NCBI GenBank assembly: GCA_017549025.1
Contig: JAFYWB010000026.1
Span: forward strand, 1 to 54,919
Length of the DNA stretch: 54,919 nt
Origin: Treponema sp.
Lineage (GTDB): Bacteria; Spirochaetota; Spirochaetia; Treponematales; Treponemataceae
Reading direction: 5' to 3'
The number at the start of each line of letters is the position of its first letter. Position 1 is the stretch's first letter. Positions 41,573 to 50,102 of this stretch are shown piece by piece. The notes under the pieces were generated by a model. The model did not search any database, was not told where the DNA came from, and saw only the letters and a list, made by a program, of their open reading frames with translations. A program made the translations under genes and the position numbers.

Positions 41573-42735
41573 ATCGTATTTATTTTGATTATAATGCTAC
41601 CACCCCTCTTTCCAAAGAGGTCTATGATTTTTATGTCAAGGAATTGGCTGAATATGCCAATGGTTCTAGCCTTCACCAAGAAGGACGAGAGGTAGCCGCT
41701 GCCATAGAAAAGGCCCGTCAGCAGATTGGAGCCTTGGTAAACGTAAAGGCTAGTGAGCTGGTGTTTACCTCTGGTGGCTCCGAGTCCAACAACACCGTGT
41801 TCAATACCATGGTGGAGTTGTCCAAGAAGCGGAACAACAAGGTGATTGTTACCTCTGCCATTGAGCATCCCTGTGTGCTGGAATCGAGCCGCCGCTTGGA
41901 AAGTCAGTTTGGCTTTGAGGTAATCTATCTGCCTGTTGACGATGCTGGTATTGTAGATATGGAAAGCTACAAGAAGGCTCTGGAAAAGAAGCCCCTGCTG
42001 GTTTCCATTATGGCTGCCAACAATGAAATTGGAACCCTGCAGGACATTAAGACTCTGTGCTCCATGGCTCATGAAGTAGGTGCCCTGTTCCACACTGATG
42101 CTGTGCAGGCTGTTGGAAAAATTCCTGTAGATTTTAAGGATTGGGATGTGGATTATGCCACCCTGTCTGCCCACAAGATTTACGGCCCCAAGGGTGTGGG
42201 TGCTCTGTACATCAAGGAGCGGACTCCCATTGAGCCATTGATTCGTGGTGGCCATCAGGAGCATGGGCTGAGAGCTGGTACCTACAACGGCCCTGCCATT
42301 GCAGCCTTTGGTTATGCCGCTGAATTAGCTGGCAAGGAATTAGCTGAATATGCAAGCCACACAGGTAAGCTTCGCCAGCAGCTGAAGGATGGTCTTTTGA
42401 AAGCCATTCCTGGAATCCGCATTAACGGCCACGAAACAAAGGTTCTTCCTAATACCTTGAACGTGTCCTTCCCCGGTGCCGAGGGTGAGGCAATCCTCCT
42501 GTACTTGGATCTGCTGGGTGTAGCCGCTTCCACTGGTTCTGCCTGTGCCTCTGCCAGCCTGGATCCCTCCCACGTGTTGATGGCCACTGGCCTTGGCCCT
42601 GAGTTGGCTCACGGTTCCATCCGCTTCAGCTTTGGAAAGTACAATACCCCAGAAGAAGTAAATTTCGTGTTGGAGAATTTCCCTCCCGTCATTGAGCGGC
42701 TTCGGAAAATGTCCACCGTATCATATACAGAATAA
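41569..42735 (+). CDS. nifS: Cysteine desulfurase, NifS/IscS group I
   Basis: A 388-residue PLP enzyme that takes sulfur from cysteine. It has MNRIYFDYNATTPL at the start, FTSGGSESNN, HTDAVQAVG, PLP lysine K203 in LSAHKIYGPKG and the persulfide cysteine C326 on the mobile loop STGSACASASLDPSHVL. That loop defines group I enzymes. It overlaps mnmA by four bases (ATGA) and is followed 20 bases later by the NifU-like scaffold. It probably serves both tRNA thiolation and iron-sulfur assembly. Confidence 0.94.
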   Translation: MNRIYFDYNATTPLSKEVYDFYVKELAEYANGSSLHQEGREVAAAIEKARQQIGALVNVKASELVFTSGGSESNNTVFNTMVELSKKRNNKVIVTSAIEHPCVLESSRRLESQFGFEVIYLPVDDAGIVDMESYKKALEKKPLLVSIMAANNEIGTLQDIKTLCSMAHEVGALFHTDAVQAVGKIPVDFKDWDVDYATLSAHKIYGPKGVGALYIKERTPIEPLIRGGHQEHGLRAGTYNGPAIAAFGYAAELAGKELAEYASHTGKLRQQLKDGLLKAIPGIRINGHETKVLPNTLNVSFPGAEGEAILLYLDLLGVAASTGSACASASLDPSHVLMATGLGPELAHGSIRFSFGKYNTPEEVNFVLENFPPVIERLRKMSTVSYTE

Positions 42736-42755
42736 CGAACAAAGGAGATAGAACG

Positions 42756-43355
42756 ATGCAAGATTGGTTGTATTCAGATATTGTAAAAGAGCACTTCATG
42801 AATCCTAAGAATGTTCTCATGGAGGATGAAGCTCAGTGGCCCTGTGATGCTCGTGGAATTGTTGGTAACATCAAGTGTGGTGACCAGATGTTGATTTTAT
42901 TGCGGATTAAGGACGATGTGATTGAGGATGTTCGCTGGAAGACCTATGGTTGTGCCAGTGCCATTGCCTCTACCTCCATCCTTTCCGAGGCCTGCAAGGG
43001 CATGAAAATCGAGGAAGCCTACAAGCTCAAGCCTGCAGACATTGTTGCTCGCCTTGGTGGACTTCCCGACAATAAAATTCACTGTTCCGTACTGGGAGAC
43101 AAGGCCCTTCGTGCCGCTATTGATGACTACCTGACCAAGCAGGGACGCCCTGTTTTTGCAGGCCAGGAGGAAGTTGAGGTTATTTGTACCTGTCTCAACG
43201 TTACCGACCGTGACCTGGAAGAAGCCTACAAGGCTGGAGACCGCACTTGGGAGCAGCTTCAAGCTCGCACCAAAATCGGTACTGGCTGTGGTATGTGTAA
43301 GGAAAAGGCCATGGAAAAGATGCACGAGTTTGAGCATCTTTATGGCGAAGACTAA
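42756..43355 (+). CDS. nifU: NifU-like iron-sulfur scaffold with BFD domain
   Basis: A 199-residue two-domain scaffold. The N-terminal IscU-like domain has all three cluster cysteines: C41 in IKCGDQM, C66 in YGCASAIAS and C110 in IHCSVLG. The C-terminal BFD-like domain carries a 2Fe-2S site with C144-T-C146 and C178-x2-C181 in TGCGMCKEK. The third (Nfu) domain of nitrogen-fixer NifU is absent. GGAGA lies before the ATG. Its place after nifS and mnmA suggests general cluster assembly in an anaerobe, not nitrogen fixation. Confidence 0.92.
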   Translation: MQDWLYSDIVKEHFMNPKNVLMEDEAQWPCDARGIVGNIKCGDQMLILLRIKDDVIEDVRWKTYGCASAIASTSILSEACKGMKIEEAYKLKPADIVARLGGLPDNKIHCSVLGDKALRAAIDDYLTKQGRPVFAGQEEVEVICTCLNVTDRDLEEAYKAGDRTWEQLQARTKIGTGCGMCKEKAMEKMHEFEHLYGED

Positions 43356-43381
43356 TCAGCGGTAATTGCTGGAGCTGAAAG

Positions 43382-43470
43382 GCTCTCTCCAAGCTACTGT
43401 GTGACAAAAGAGCTGTTTATAAAGCTTTATGAACAGGCTTTTTTGTCGCTGTCTTGGAGGGAGCTTTTTT
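43382..43470 (+). terminator. Nested double terminator after nifU
   Basis: The outer arms GCTCTCTCCAAG (43382-43393) and CTTGGAGGGAGC (43453-43464) enclose a complete inner hairpin (43411-43438, AGCTGTTTATAA against TTATGAACAGGCT). Each stem is followed by its own T run. Confidence 0.75.
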
Positions 43471-43480
43471 ATTGGTGGGA

Positions 43481-44347
43481 TTACCACACTTCCAGAATAT
43501 AGGTAAGGCTATATTCCTTTCCGTTTATGTCTGTAACGGTAATGGAAATAGTGTTTTTACCCTGAGTGAGGGTAACTTCTGTTAAAAATTGCTTTTCAGT
43601 AGTGGGATAGGTTTCTTGGGCGTTGTAGGGCTTTCGTCCAATAACGGTGAGCCAGCGTCCAGAGCGGGTAAGATTGTTGAAGGTGATGGTTTCTACCTCA
43701 GCTCCATTTACCACAACACGAGAGCTGTAGGGAAAAAATCCTTGGTCTCGGCCACGGTACAGCTTGTAGGTTCCTGCTGCAACACTCTTTCTTCCACGAA
43801 GCTCAAAGGATTCCCCATTTCTTCCAACGGCAGTAATACCATACAATGACAGGGCTGGCTCCTCCTGAAATCGAGGCATAATAATACGTGGATTTATGGC
43901 AGCTTCCTGCTCTGTATCGATAACCTGTAGCTCCAAGCTGTTTTGTCCAATCTGCCAGCCAGAATAACCACTGGTTCCCAGCTTTGTTCCTTGGTTTACC
44001 TTTGTGGTATCGGTGCTGGTGGAAACCTGGGAAAGATTGCCGTAAACGCTAAGGATGCTGTCATCATGGGAAAGGATTACTGCATTGCCGAGGGGCGATT
44101 GGAACCAGCCCATTTCATTGGAGTTGCCGCCTAAAATTGCAGTGACAGTACCTGCTTCTATGGCAGAAACCTCGGCAGGCTCAGCAAAAATCAGTGCGTT
44201 GCTGTAGCTTCCACCCCGCAACTGACCAAATTGTGTAGAAAAAGAGTTTTCTGTCACTCCCTCTTGGGGCCAGTCAAAGGCGGCAAGAGATGCTGTTGCC
44301 AATGTCATCGCTCCAATTACACAGAATCTGAATATGTTTTTCTTCAT
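43481..44347 (-). CDS. Exported M23-like protein with lost metal ligands
   Basis: A 288-residue secreted or periplasmic protein. The ATG at 44347 follows AGGAGG, and a signal peptide ends near TASLAAFDW. The middle (AEVSAIEAGTVTAILGG, GNAVILSHDDSILSVYGNLS, VNQGTKLGTSGYSGW, LELQVID) follows the LytM/M23 peptidase pattern. The HxH of the active site is replaced by YGN, and the first zinc ligands are not seen. It is therefore probably a non-catalytic regulator or cell-wall binder. The C-terminal third is predicted beta-sandwich. It is second in a minus-strand pair with the membrane-anchored protein upstream. Confidence 0.78.
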   Translation of the reverse strand: MKKNIFRFCVIGAMTLATASLAAFDWPQEGVTENSFSTQFGQLRGGSYSNALIFAEPAEVSAIEAGTVTAILGGNSNEMGWFQSPLGNAVILSHDDSILSVYGNLSQVSTSTDTTKVNQGTKLGTSGYSGWQIGQNSLELQVIDTEQEAAINPRIIMPRFQEEPALSLYGITAVGRNGESFELRGRKSVAAGTYKLYRGRDQGFFPYSSRVVVNGAEVETITFNNLTRSGRWLTVIGRKPYNAQETYPTTEKQFLTEVTLTQGKNTISITVTDINGKEYSLTYILEVW

Positions 44348-44374
44348 CCTTTCCTCCTTTTTCAATAGTTTTCT

Positions 44375-45457
44375 TTATTGTCTTGTTAAGTCAATCTTGG
44401 AAATTTTTGTGTCACGGCCTACGTACAGGTCTCCATCAGTAACATTGATGAAGGCCGCTGCTGCCTTAAAGCCAAAGGAACCAATAAGGGTGCCATTTGT
44501 TTCTATTAAATAGATATTGTAGCGGCCTGAATCCTTGGTGAGGACACAAATCAAACCGTTTTCGTGACATTCTTCAATGGCAAGGATATTGCCCTTCAGG
44601 GGAAGCTCCTTTGTTTCAAGGAGATTGCAGTCCACAATGCCGATTCCTGTTCCACTGGCATAAAAAACCATGCTTTCATCCCGGCTAAATTGAACCAGCA
44701 CTGGTTCCCGCTGATTTTTCTCCAAATAAGTGTGGAATACCACCTTGTTCACTCCATTTCGCTGTTGAGTCAAGACAAATCGCTGCTGGTCAATGCCAGA
44801 AACACAGGCCAGCTGGGTTCCAGAGGGGGAAAGAGCAGTTCCCAAAATGATAGGATAGGTGCTACCTCCTGGCTCAAAGGTTTGTACCAATTCTCCTGTA
44901 TTAGAAAAAATAAAAGCTTTTCCGTCAGCATAACCGATGGCAGCACCTGCTGCGGAGGAGGAAAAGGTCACGATGGGAGCAGCGTGTTCAAATTGCCACA
45001 GCTTGCCCTCTTCCTTACTGTATTGGGAAACTCCATAGCCACCCGGAGCAAAAAGATACATTCGGTCTTCTGTAAAAAAGGGAAAGCCCGCTCCTTCCAG
45101 ATAAAAATCTGGCTGTGCTGTGTCAGCGGGAGTAGTAGCCTCATATACAGGAATTCTCGTGGAATCTGGAGCATAGGCTGCCCGGTATTCTGGTGAAATA
45201 GTGGCACGAAAGGGATAGCTTTCCATCAAGGTTATTTGTCCATCCTGAGTAAAATATCCCATGTTTTGTCCCAGCTGAAAGGGAATTTGAGCTGTGGCTA
45301 CATTTTCAGTTCCTTGATTTTCTTGAAATATGGAGGTGGTCCACTGGGGAGTAAGCTGCAATTCTGTACTAAGACTGCGAGGGGCTAAAAAGGTGTAAAG
45401 TATTAAAAAGCCAACACTTGCAAAAACGATAATATGAATATTTTCTTTGATTTTCAT
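44375..45457 (-). CDS. Membrane-anchored beta-propeller-like protein
   Basis: A 360-residue protein with one N-terminal transmembrane anchor (about 8-26) and an exported domain. That domain shows recurring WD/PQQ-like strands (SAAGAAIGYADGKAFIFSNTG, LSPSGTQLACVSG, FSRDESMVFYASGTGIGIVD, GDLYVGRDTKISKIDL). It resembles a seven-bladed propeller, though the family is not recognised. The start is taken at 45457, where the hydrophobic anchor begins; a longer frame would run into the cdd gene. It ends 27 bases before the M23-like gene, so they may form an envelope complex. Confidence 0.72.
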   Translation of the reverse strand: MKIKENIHIIVFASVGFLILYTFLAPRSLSTELQLTPQWTTSIFQENQGTENVATAQIPFQLGQNMGYFTQDGQITLMESYPFRATISPEYRAAYAPDSTRIPVYEATTPADTAQPDFYLEGAGFPFFTEDRMYLFAPGGYGVSQYSKEEGKLWQFEHAAPIVTFSSSAAGAAIGYADGKAFIFSNTGELVQTFEPGGSTYPIILGTALSPSGTQLACVSGIDQQRFVLTQQRNGVNKVVFHTYLEKNQREPVLVQFSRDESMVFYASGTGIGIVDCNLLETKELPLKGNILAIEECHENGLICVLTKDSGRYNIYLIETNGTLIGSFGFKAAAAFINVTDGDLYVGRDTKISKIDLTRQ

Positions 45458-45504
45458 TTTGTTATGGTATAATAATAGTAGGAAATTGTAAAGAGAGGTG
45501 TCCC

Positions 45505-45936
45505 ATGGAACAGAAATCACGGATTATTCCCGAAGAAAAATTCAAAGAGCTTTATGATGCAGCCTGCAATGCAGCCGAGAATTCTTATTCTCCCTATTCC
45601 CATTTTCCTGTGGGAGCCGCCCTGCTGATGGATGACGGTTCAATCATAAAGGGATCCAATATTGAAAATCGCTCCTTTGGCCTCACCAACTGTGCTGAAC
45701 GGAGCGCTATCTTTACCGCTATGTCAGCAGGATACCGAAGCTTTGAGGCTCTGGTGATTGTAACTCCTGCCAGCGACTATCCCGTGGGCCCCTGTGGAGC
45801 CTGTCGTCAGGTGCTGACGGAATTTGCACCGGGAGAAACGCCTGTGTGGTTTGGCCCTAAGTGGGAAAACATGGTAAAGACCACCTTAGGAGAGCTCTAT
45901 CCCTACGACTCCCTCCACGAGCTGGCTTCTAATTAA
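45505..45936 (+). CDS. cdd: Cytidine deaminase
   Basis: A 143-residue homotetrameric-type cytidine deaminase for pyrimidine salvage. Zinc ligands are C63 in TNCAERSA, with E65 as proton shuttle, and C97 and C100 in PVGPCGACRQVL. The substrate-binding SYSPYSHFPVGAALL segment is near the start. GAGAGG lies upstream of the ATG. It is divergent from the propeller gene. Length matches the short bacterial type. Confidence 0.95.
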   Translation: MEQKSRIIPEEKFKELYDAACNAAENSYSPYSHFPVGAALLMDDGSIIKGSNIENRSFGLTNCAERSAIFTAMSAGYRSFEALVIVTPASDYPVGPCGACRQVLTEFAPGETPVWFGPKWENMVKTTLGELYPYDSLHELASN

Positions 45937-46031
45937 AAATCTTCTGTTTGTGGATTGACCATTGGGAATTGTTTGCCAGAATAAACCCCTGTATATACGG
46001 TATTGCGAGTTATTTCAAGTTCTTGCAAGCC

Positions 46032-46060
46032 TTGACATAAAACGGTAAACAATGCAAAAT
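46032..46060 (+). promoter_or_regulatory. Probable promoter of the HTH-PTS IIA gene
   Basis: TTGACA (46032-46037), 17 bases, then CAAAAT (46055-46060). The -35 is perfect; the -10 matches four of six. If used, the transcript starts near 46067, which favours the GTG at 46110 over that at 46065 as start codon. Confidence 0.5.
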
Positions 46061-46109
46061 AGAGGTGAAATTTGATAGATATTACAATCCACAAACAGAG
46101 GTTAACCAC

Positions 46110-46760
46110 GTGATTGACGATATTCTGACCATAGATGAGGTTGCAAACTACCTGCGTGTATCTGAGCGAACAGTATACGATTGGGCTCAGAAGGGTGAAA
46201 TTCCTTCCGGTAAGATTGGTACCGTATGGCGGTTTAAGAAAAGTGAGATTGAGAAGTGGGTAAATGACAGACTTTCTTCCAGCGCTCGACCTGCTACACC
46301 TTCCAGCATTGTTCAGGTGCGGAACATTCTTTCTCCCGACAGAATCATCTTTTTGAATCATTCCACAAAGCAGGATGCCTTGGTGGCTCTTTCCAATGTA
46401 CTGGGAACTGCTCCTCAAATCAAAAATAGTCAGGAGCTTACTGCTGAAATTCTCAAGCGAGAAGAATTGATGTCCACAGCTATTGGCCGTGGTATTGCTA
46501 TTCCCCATGTTCGTTTGGCTTCCGTTACCGATTTGGTGATGGCTGTGGGAATTTGCCGCAATGACATCATCGATTTCCAGTCCATTGACGACACTCCTGT
46601 TCGCTTGCTGTTTATGATTGCAGCAGCCTACAACCAGCATTCCTATTATTTGCAGACCTTGTCCTTCTTTAGCTCCCGCTTAAAAAGCGTAAGTCTCCGT
46701 GAGAACCTGCTGGCTGCTGAAACTCCCCTTGATGCCTACAATTTGTTGCTGAGTGAGTAA
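46110..46760 (+). CDS. MerR/excisionase-type HTH fused to PTS EIIA domain
   Basis: About 216 residues. Residues of the excisionase/HTH_17 type (DILTIDEVANYLRVSERTVYDWAQKGEIPSGKIGTVWRF) form a DNA-binding head. A fructose/nitrogen-type EIIA domain follows, with the phosphorylatable histidine in GIAIPHVRLASV. Such fusions occur in spirochaetes and are thought to link phosphotransferase state to gene control. The GTG at 46110 has AGAGG 8 bases upstream; a GTG at 46065 would add 15 residues but lies at the likely transcription start. No sugar permease is nearby. Confidence 0.85.
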   Translation: MIDDILTIDEVANYLRVSERTVYDWAQKGEIPSGKIGTVWRFKKSEIEKWVNDRLSSSARPATPSSIVQVRNILSPDRIIFLNHSTKQDALVALSNVLGTAPQIKNSQELTAEILKREELMSTAIGRGIAIPHVRLASVTDLVMAVGICRNDIIDFQSIDDTPVRLLFMIAAAYNQHSYYLQTLSFFSSRLKSVSLRENLLAAETPLDAYNLLLSE

Positions 46761-46788
46761 TTTAATCTGATTAAACAAGAATTATACT

Positions 46789-46881
46789 GACGGCTGGATA
46801 TACAATCGAGCCGTTCAAAAAGAAACGGGATTGCCTAGAAGTGCACTTCAGTGCTTGCTTCTTGCAATCCCTTCTTTTTTT
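46789..46881. terminator. Terminator between the EIIA and NptA genes
   Basis: GGGATTGC (46827-46834) pairs with GCAATCCC (46864-46871), with inner pairings and a T run on the plus strand. The minus strand also has a T-rich tail (CCCGTTTCTTTTTG), so it can work both ways. A smaller ACGGCT/AGCCGT hairpin (46790-46814) precedes it. Confidence 0.8.
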
Positions 46882-48542
46882 TATTTTGTTAAATACAATG
46901 CCTCTGAAATACTGAAGGCTCTGTCTCCAATCTTTTCCAGCTGACGCACCAAGTCAATGTACAGCAGCTCCGATTTTACGTCGGCACCACTTTCTAGCCG
47001 CTTGCGAGCAACCTTCTTCAGGTTCTTGCGGAACAAGTCGATTTGGTCTTCGATGGTTTTGGCCTGGCCCAGCTTATCCTCGCTTAAATGCCGGTTGATA
47101 TTGTCCCGGATAAAAAGCACAAATCGATTAACCAACTCCACGTAGGGATCCAATCGCTCCAGATCTTCTTGGGCAAAGGTCATGTTCTTTTCTACACTGC
47201 GAGTCAGGAGGAGGGAGACACTGTGGCAGTCGTCGGTGATGGATTCCAGCTGGGCCACCACCTCCAGCATCTGGGAAACATTGTTCCGCTGGTTATCTGT
47301 CAAAGGCAGGTCCATGCAGTGTACCAGATACTGGGAGATTTCGTGGTGCATTTGGTCGGCGTAGTCCTCGTCACGGATTTGTGCCGTCTTGAACTCTGTG
47401 GAATTGGCCATAGTTCTATCTGCAAAGGAGCTGCGGATTCGCTGGAACATACGGGTAACCACCTCTGTCATGTCGGCAATTTCCTTTTCCACCAGCAGGA
47501 TGGCACCGGCTGCATGCTCCGTCTTTCCGGGCTGGGGCATTTCCAAGTGATACAGGTCGGGAGTTTCGTCTTCCTTGGGCTTTACCAAATGCTCTGTCAA
47601 GGCGGCTATCTGGTTTACAAAGGGCAAGAAGATAATGGTGTTAATCAGATTAAACACCGTATGGAGCATGGCAATGTGAGTGGTGATGGTGCTTTGATCC
47701 ACAGGACCAGGCACAAGCAGATCCACTAAGGCAAGCAGGGGATGGAAGAAAATCACTGCTAAAACTGTTCCCGACACATTGAACAGCACGTGAACCAAGG
47801 CTGCTCGTCGAGCGTTTACCTTTGTTCCGATGGAGGCTATCACCGCATCGATGGTGGTTCCAATATTGCTTCCCAGCACCATGGCAGCCGCAAACTCCCA
47901 GGGCAACAAGCCGTTGTAGGACATGGTTAGGATAATGGCGGTGGCGGCACTGGAGGAGTGAATAATCATGGTAATGACCAAGCCTGCCACAACACCTAAG
48001 AAGATGCTGAAGGCTCCCTTGTCAGTAAAGTTTGCTAGGAAGGACACATTGTCGGCACTGATTTCTGGCATAATGGAGGACAGCATGTCCAGACCCAAGA
48101 ACAACAGGCCAAATCCCATGAGGGCTTCTCCAATGGACTCCTTTCGCAGTTTTTTTGCAGACACCAGCAAAAAGCCAATACCAAAAAGAGGAATGGCAAA
48201 GGCAGAAATGTCAAACTTAAATCCAAAGAGGGAGACAATCCAGGCGGTGATGGTGGTTCCAATATTTGCACCAAAGATAACACCCACTGATTGCTTGAGG
48301 GTTAAAAGACCAGCGTTTACAAAAGATACAACCATGACTGTTGTTGCGCTGGAGGACTGGATAATCATGGTGATAAACAGTCCTGTTAAAACAGCCAGAA
48401 TCCTGTTTCCTGTCATCAGTCCAAGAATCCGTTGGAGACCTTCACCAGCAGATTTTTGGATTCCGTCGCTCATCATCTTCATGCCGTACAGGAGGAATCC
48501 CAGGCTTCCAATAAGCTGAAACAAAAAAGAAATGATATTCAT
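46881..48542 (-). CDS. Na+/phosphate cotransporter, NptA family with PhoU-like tail
   Basis: A 553-residue membrane transporter. The two inverted halves each show the QSSSATT-type signature (MIIQSSSATTVMVVSF and MIIHSSSAATAIILTM), plus FGANIGTTITAW and LGSNIGTTIDAV. The C-terminal 200 residues are a helical PhoU-like domain (IRDEDYADQMHHEI, LEKIGDRAFSISEALY). Members import phosphate with sodium, though some may carry other anions. It converges with the EIIA gene and has a bidirectional terminator after it. Confidence 0.93.
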   Translation of the reverse strand: MNIISFLFQLIGSLGFLLYGMKMMSDGIQKSAGEGLQRILGLMTGNRILAVLTGLFITMIIQSSSATTVMVVSFVNAGLLTLKQSVGVIFGANIGTTITAWIVSLFGFKFDISAFAIPLFGIGFLLVSAKKLRKESIGEALMGFGLLFLGLDMLSSIMPEISADNVSFLANFTDKGAFSIFLGVVAGLVITMIIHSSSAATAIILTMSYNGLLPWEFAAAMVLGSNIGTTIDAVIASIGTKVNARRAALVHVLFNVSGTVLAVIFFHPLLALVDLLVPGPVDQSTITTHIAMLHTVFNLINTIIFLPFVNQIAALTEHLVKPKEDETPDLYHLEMPQPGKTEHAAGAILLVEKEIADMTEVVTRMFQRIRSSFADRTMANSTEFKTAQIRDEDYADQMHHEISQYLVHCMDLPLTDNQRNNVSQMLEVVAQLESITDDCHSVSLLLTRSVEKNMTFAQEDLERLDPYVELVNRFVLFIRDNINRHLSEDKLGQAKTIEDQIDLFRKNLKKVARKRLESGADVKSELLYIDLVRQLEKIGDRAFSISEALYLTK

Positions 48543-48624
48543 ATCTATAGCATAATGGAGTTTTTTTTTATTTTCATGATTCTTTTGTTAAAAATACGTG
48601 AGTTTCTGGGGGAGGGTATAAAAA

Positions 48625-48661
48625 AGGCTGAATCAAAGAAGGTTTTTCTTCAATCCAGCCT
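48625..48661 (-). terminator. Terminator of the GltD-like gene
   Basis: AGGCTG (48625-48630) and CAGCCT (48656-48661) pair, with an inner AGAA/TTCT. Six T follow on the minus strand (A run at 48619-48625). Confidence 0.8.
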
Positions 48662-48689
48662 GTAATTATTAATTTTTTATTTCATTGTT

Positions 48690-49937
48690 TTAACTTGCAG
48701 CTTCTTCGGTGGGCTTCAGGGGGCGACCCTGAAGGTAGGCGTCCATGGCTTCCACAGCCTTCTTTGCAGTGGCAGCTGCCCGCACAACAGTATTGCTTCC
48801 CAAAACTACGTCTCCTGCTCCAAAGATTCCCTCCTTGGAGGACTGGAAGAATTCGTCTACCTTCAGCAAGCCGTTTTCTGTTACCACCAAGCCTGCGGTG
48901 GTCTGTGCCAGCTTGTTCTTTGGCAGCTGACTTACGGCGATAATGGTGGAATCGCTTTCCATCTGTACTAGCTCGTCCTTCAAGCCGATTACATTATCAT
49001 TTTCATCAAAGATGCTTTCCTTGAATACAGGCCCCTTTTCGGTAATGGAAACAACCTGCATTCCGTACATAAACTCTGCACCGTCAAGCTTTGCGTACTC
49101 CACCTCGTGGTCGCTGGCAGCCACTCGCTTTGATCGGGCATAGAGGGTTACCTTTTCCACGCCGTAACGGAAGGCTGTACGGGCCACGTCCATGGCTACG
49201 TTGCCCATTCCCAAGATGGAAAGGCTCTTTCCCAACTTGTGGCTGGCGGGATTCAGCAAGTAGTCGATTCCAAAGTGAACATTTCCCAAGCTTTCTCCCT
49301 GAATACCCAGCTTTTTAGGCCGCCATACACCAGTTCCAATGAAAATAGCCTTGTAGCCGTCTCGGAACAGGTCGTCAATTTCCAATGCTCCACCAATAGT
49401 GGCGTCAGTTCTAATCTGAATGCCCATGGCCAAAAGCTTGTCCTCGTAGCGGTCCATCATGGAGCGAGGCAGGCGGAAGTCTGGGATACCGTACCGCAGC
49501 ACGCCACCGATTTTGTTCTTTGCTTCAAAGATGGTTACCTCGTAGCCCTTTTGCCGCAACAAAATAGCTGCAGAGATACCAGCAGGACCACCACCAATAA
49601 CGGCCACCTTGATTCCATTCAAGTCGGCCATGGGCAAGTCCATTCTGTCTAAGCAGGCATCAGAAATATATCGCTCGATGTTGGAGAAGCGGATAGGAGC
49701 TTCCTTTTTATTCAAAATACAGTGTCCCTCACACTGACTGGCATGATCACAAACAATAGAGCAGAACAAGGACATGGGGTTGTTCTGGAACAGCATCTGG
49801 CCAGCTTCCCGAATTTTGTTTTCCTTGAACAAGGAAATTACCTGTGGAATTGGTGTGTTGATGGGGCATCCCTGCATACACAGGGGTTTCTTACAGTTGA
49901 GGCATCTATTTGCCTCGGTTGAAATATACAAAGCCAT
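48690..49937 (-). CDS. GltD-like NAD(P)-dependent flavoprotein
   Basis: A 415-residue protein of the glutamate synthase small-subunit family. N-terminal cysteines for two 4Fe-4S clusters (CLNCKKPLCMQGCP and CSIVCDHASQCEGHC) lie ahead of an FAD site (VAVIGGGPAGISAAILLRQ) and an NADPH site (LSILGMGNVAMDVARTAF). The last FAD block is GIFGAGDVVLGSNTVVRAA. No large glutamate synthase gene is adjacent, so it may be a stand-alone electron-transfer partner, as in NfnB- or PreT-like enzymes. CGGAGGTC precedes the ATG. Confidence 0.88.
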   Translation of the reverse strand: MALYISTEANRCLNCKKPLCMQGCPINTPIPQVISLFKENKIREAGQMLFQNNPMSLFCSIVCDHASQCEGHCILNKKEAPIRFSNIERYISDACLDRMDLPMADLNGIKVAVIGGGPAGISAAILLRQKGYEVTIFEAKNKIGGVLRYGIPDFRLPRSMMDRYEDKLLAMGIQIRTDATIGGALEIDDLFRDGYKAIFIGTGVWRPKKLGIQGESLGNVHFGIDYLLNPASHKLGKSLSILGMGNVAMDVARTAFRYGVEKVTLYARSKRVAASDHEVEYAKLDGAEFMYGMQVVSITEKGPVFKESIFDENDNVIGLKDELVQMESDSTIIAVSQLPKNKLAQTTAGLVVTENGLLKVDEFFQSSKEGIFGAGDVVLGSNTVVRAAATAKKAVEAMDAYLQGRPLKPTEEAAS

Positions 49938-50033
49938 AAAAGACCTCCGAATTCAAAGTGAAAGGAAATTGCAGCTTCCTTCTATAAATATCGACTTCTA
50001 CTGAAGTCTCTGGATTAAATCTGAGCGAAGTAT

Positions 50034-50049
50034 ATTACAAATTTGTAAT
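50034..50049. promoter_or_regulatory. Perfect 16-bp palindrome between divergent genes
   Basis: ATTACAAATTTGTAAT is followed one base later by a further half-like ATTACAAT. It lies between the GltD-like gene and the RluA-like gene, in an otherwise AT-rich 165-base gap. It looks like an operator for a dimeric repressor; which one is unknown. Confidence 0.4.
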
Positions 50050-50102
50050 CATTACAATATTTATTCGTTGAATATTTTACTTTTATTTTATAGACTATTT
50101 CC

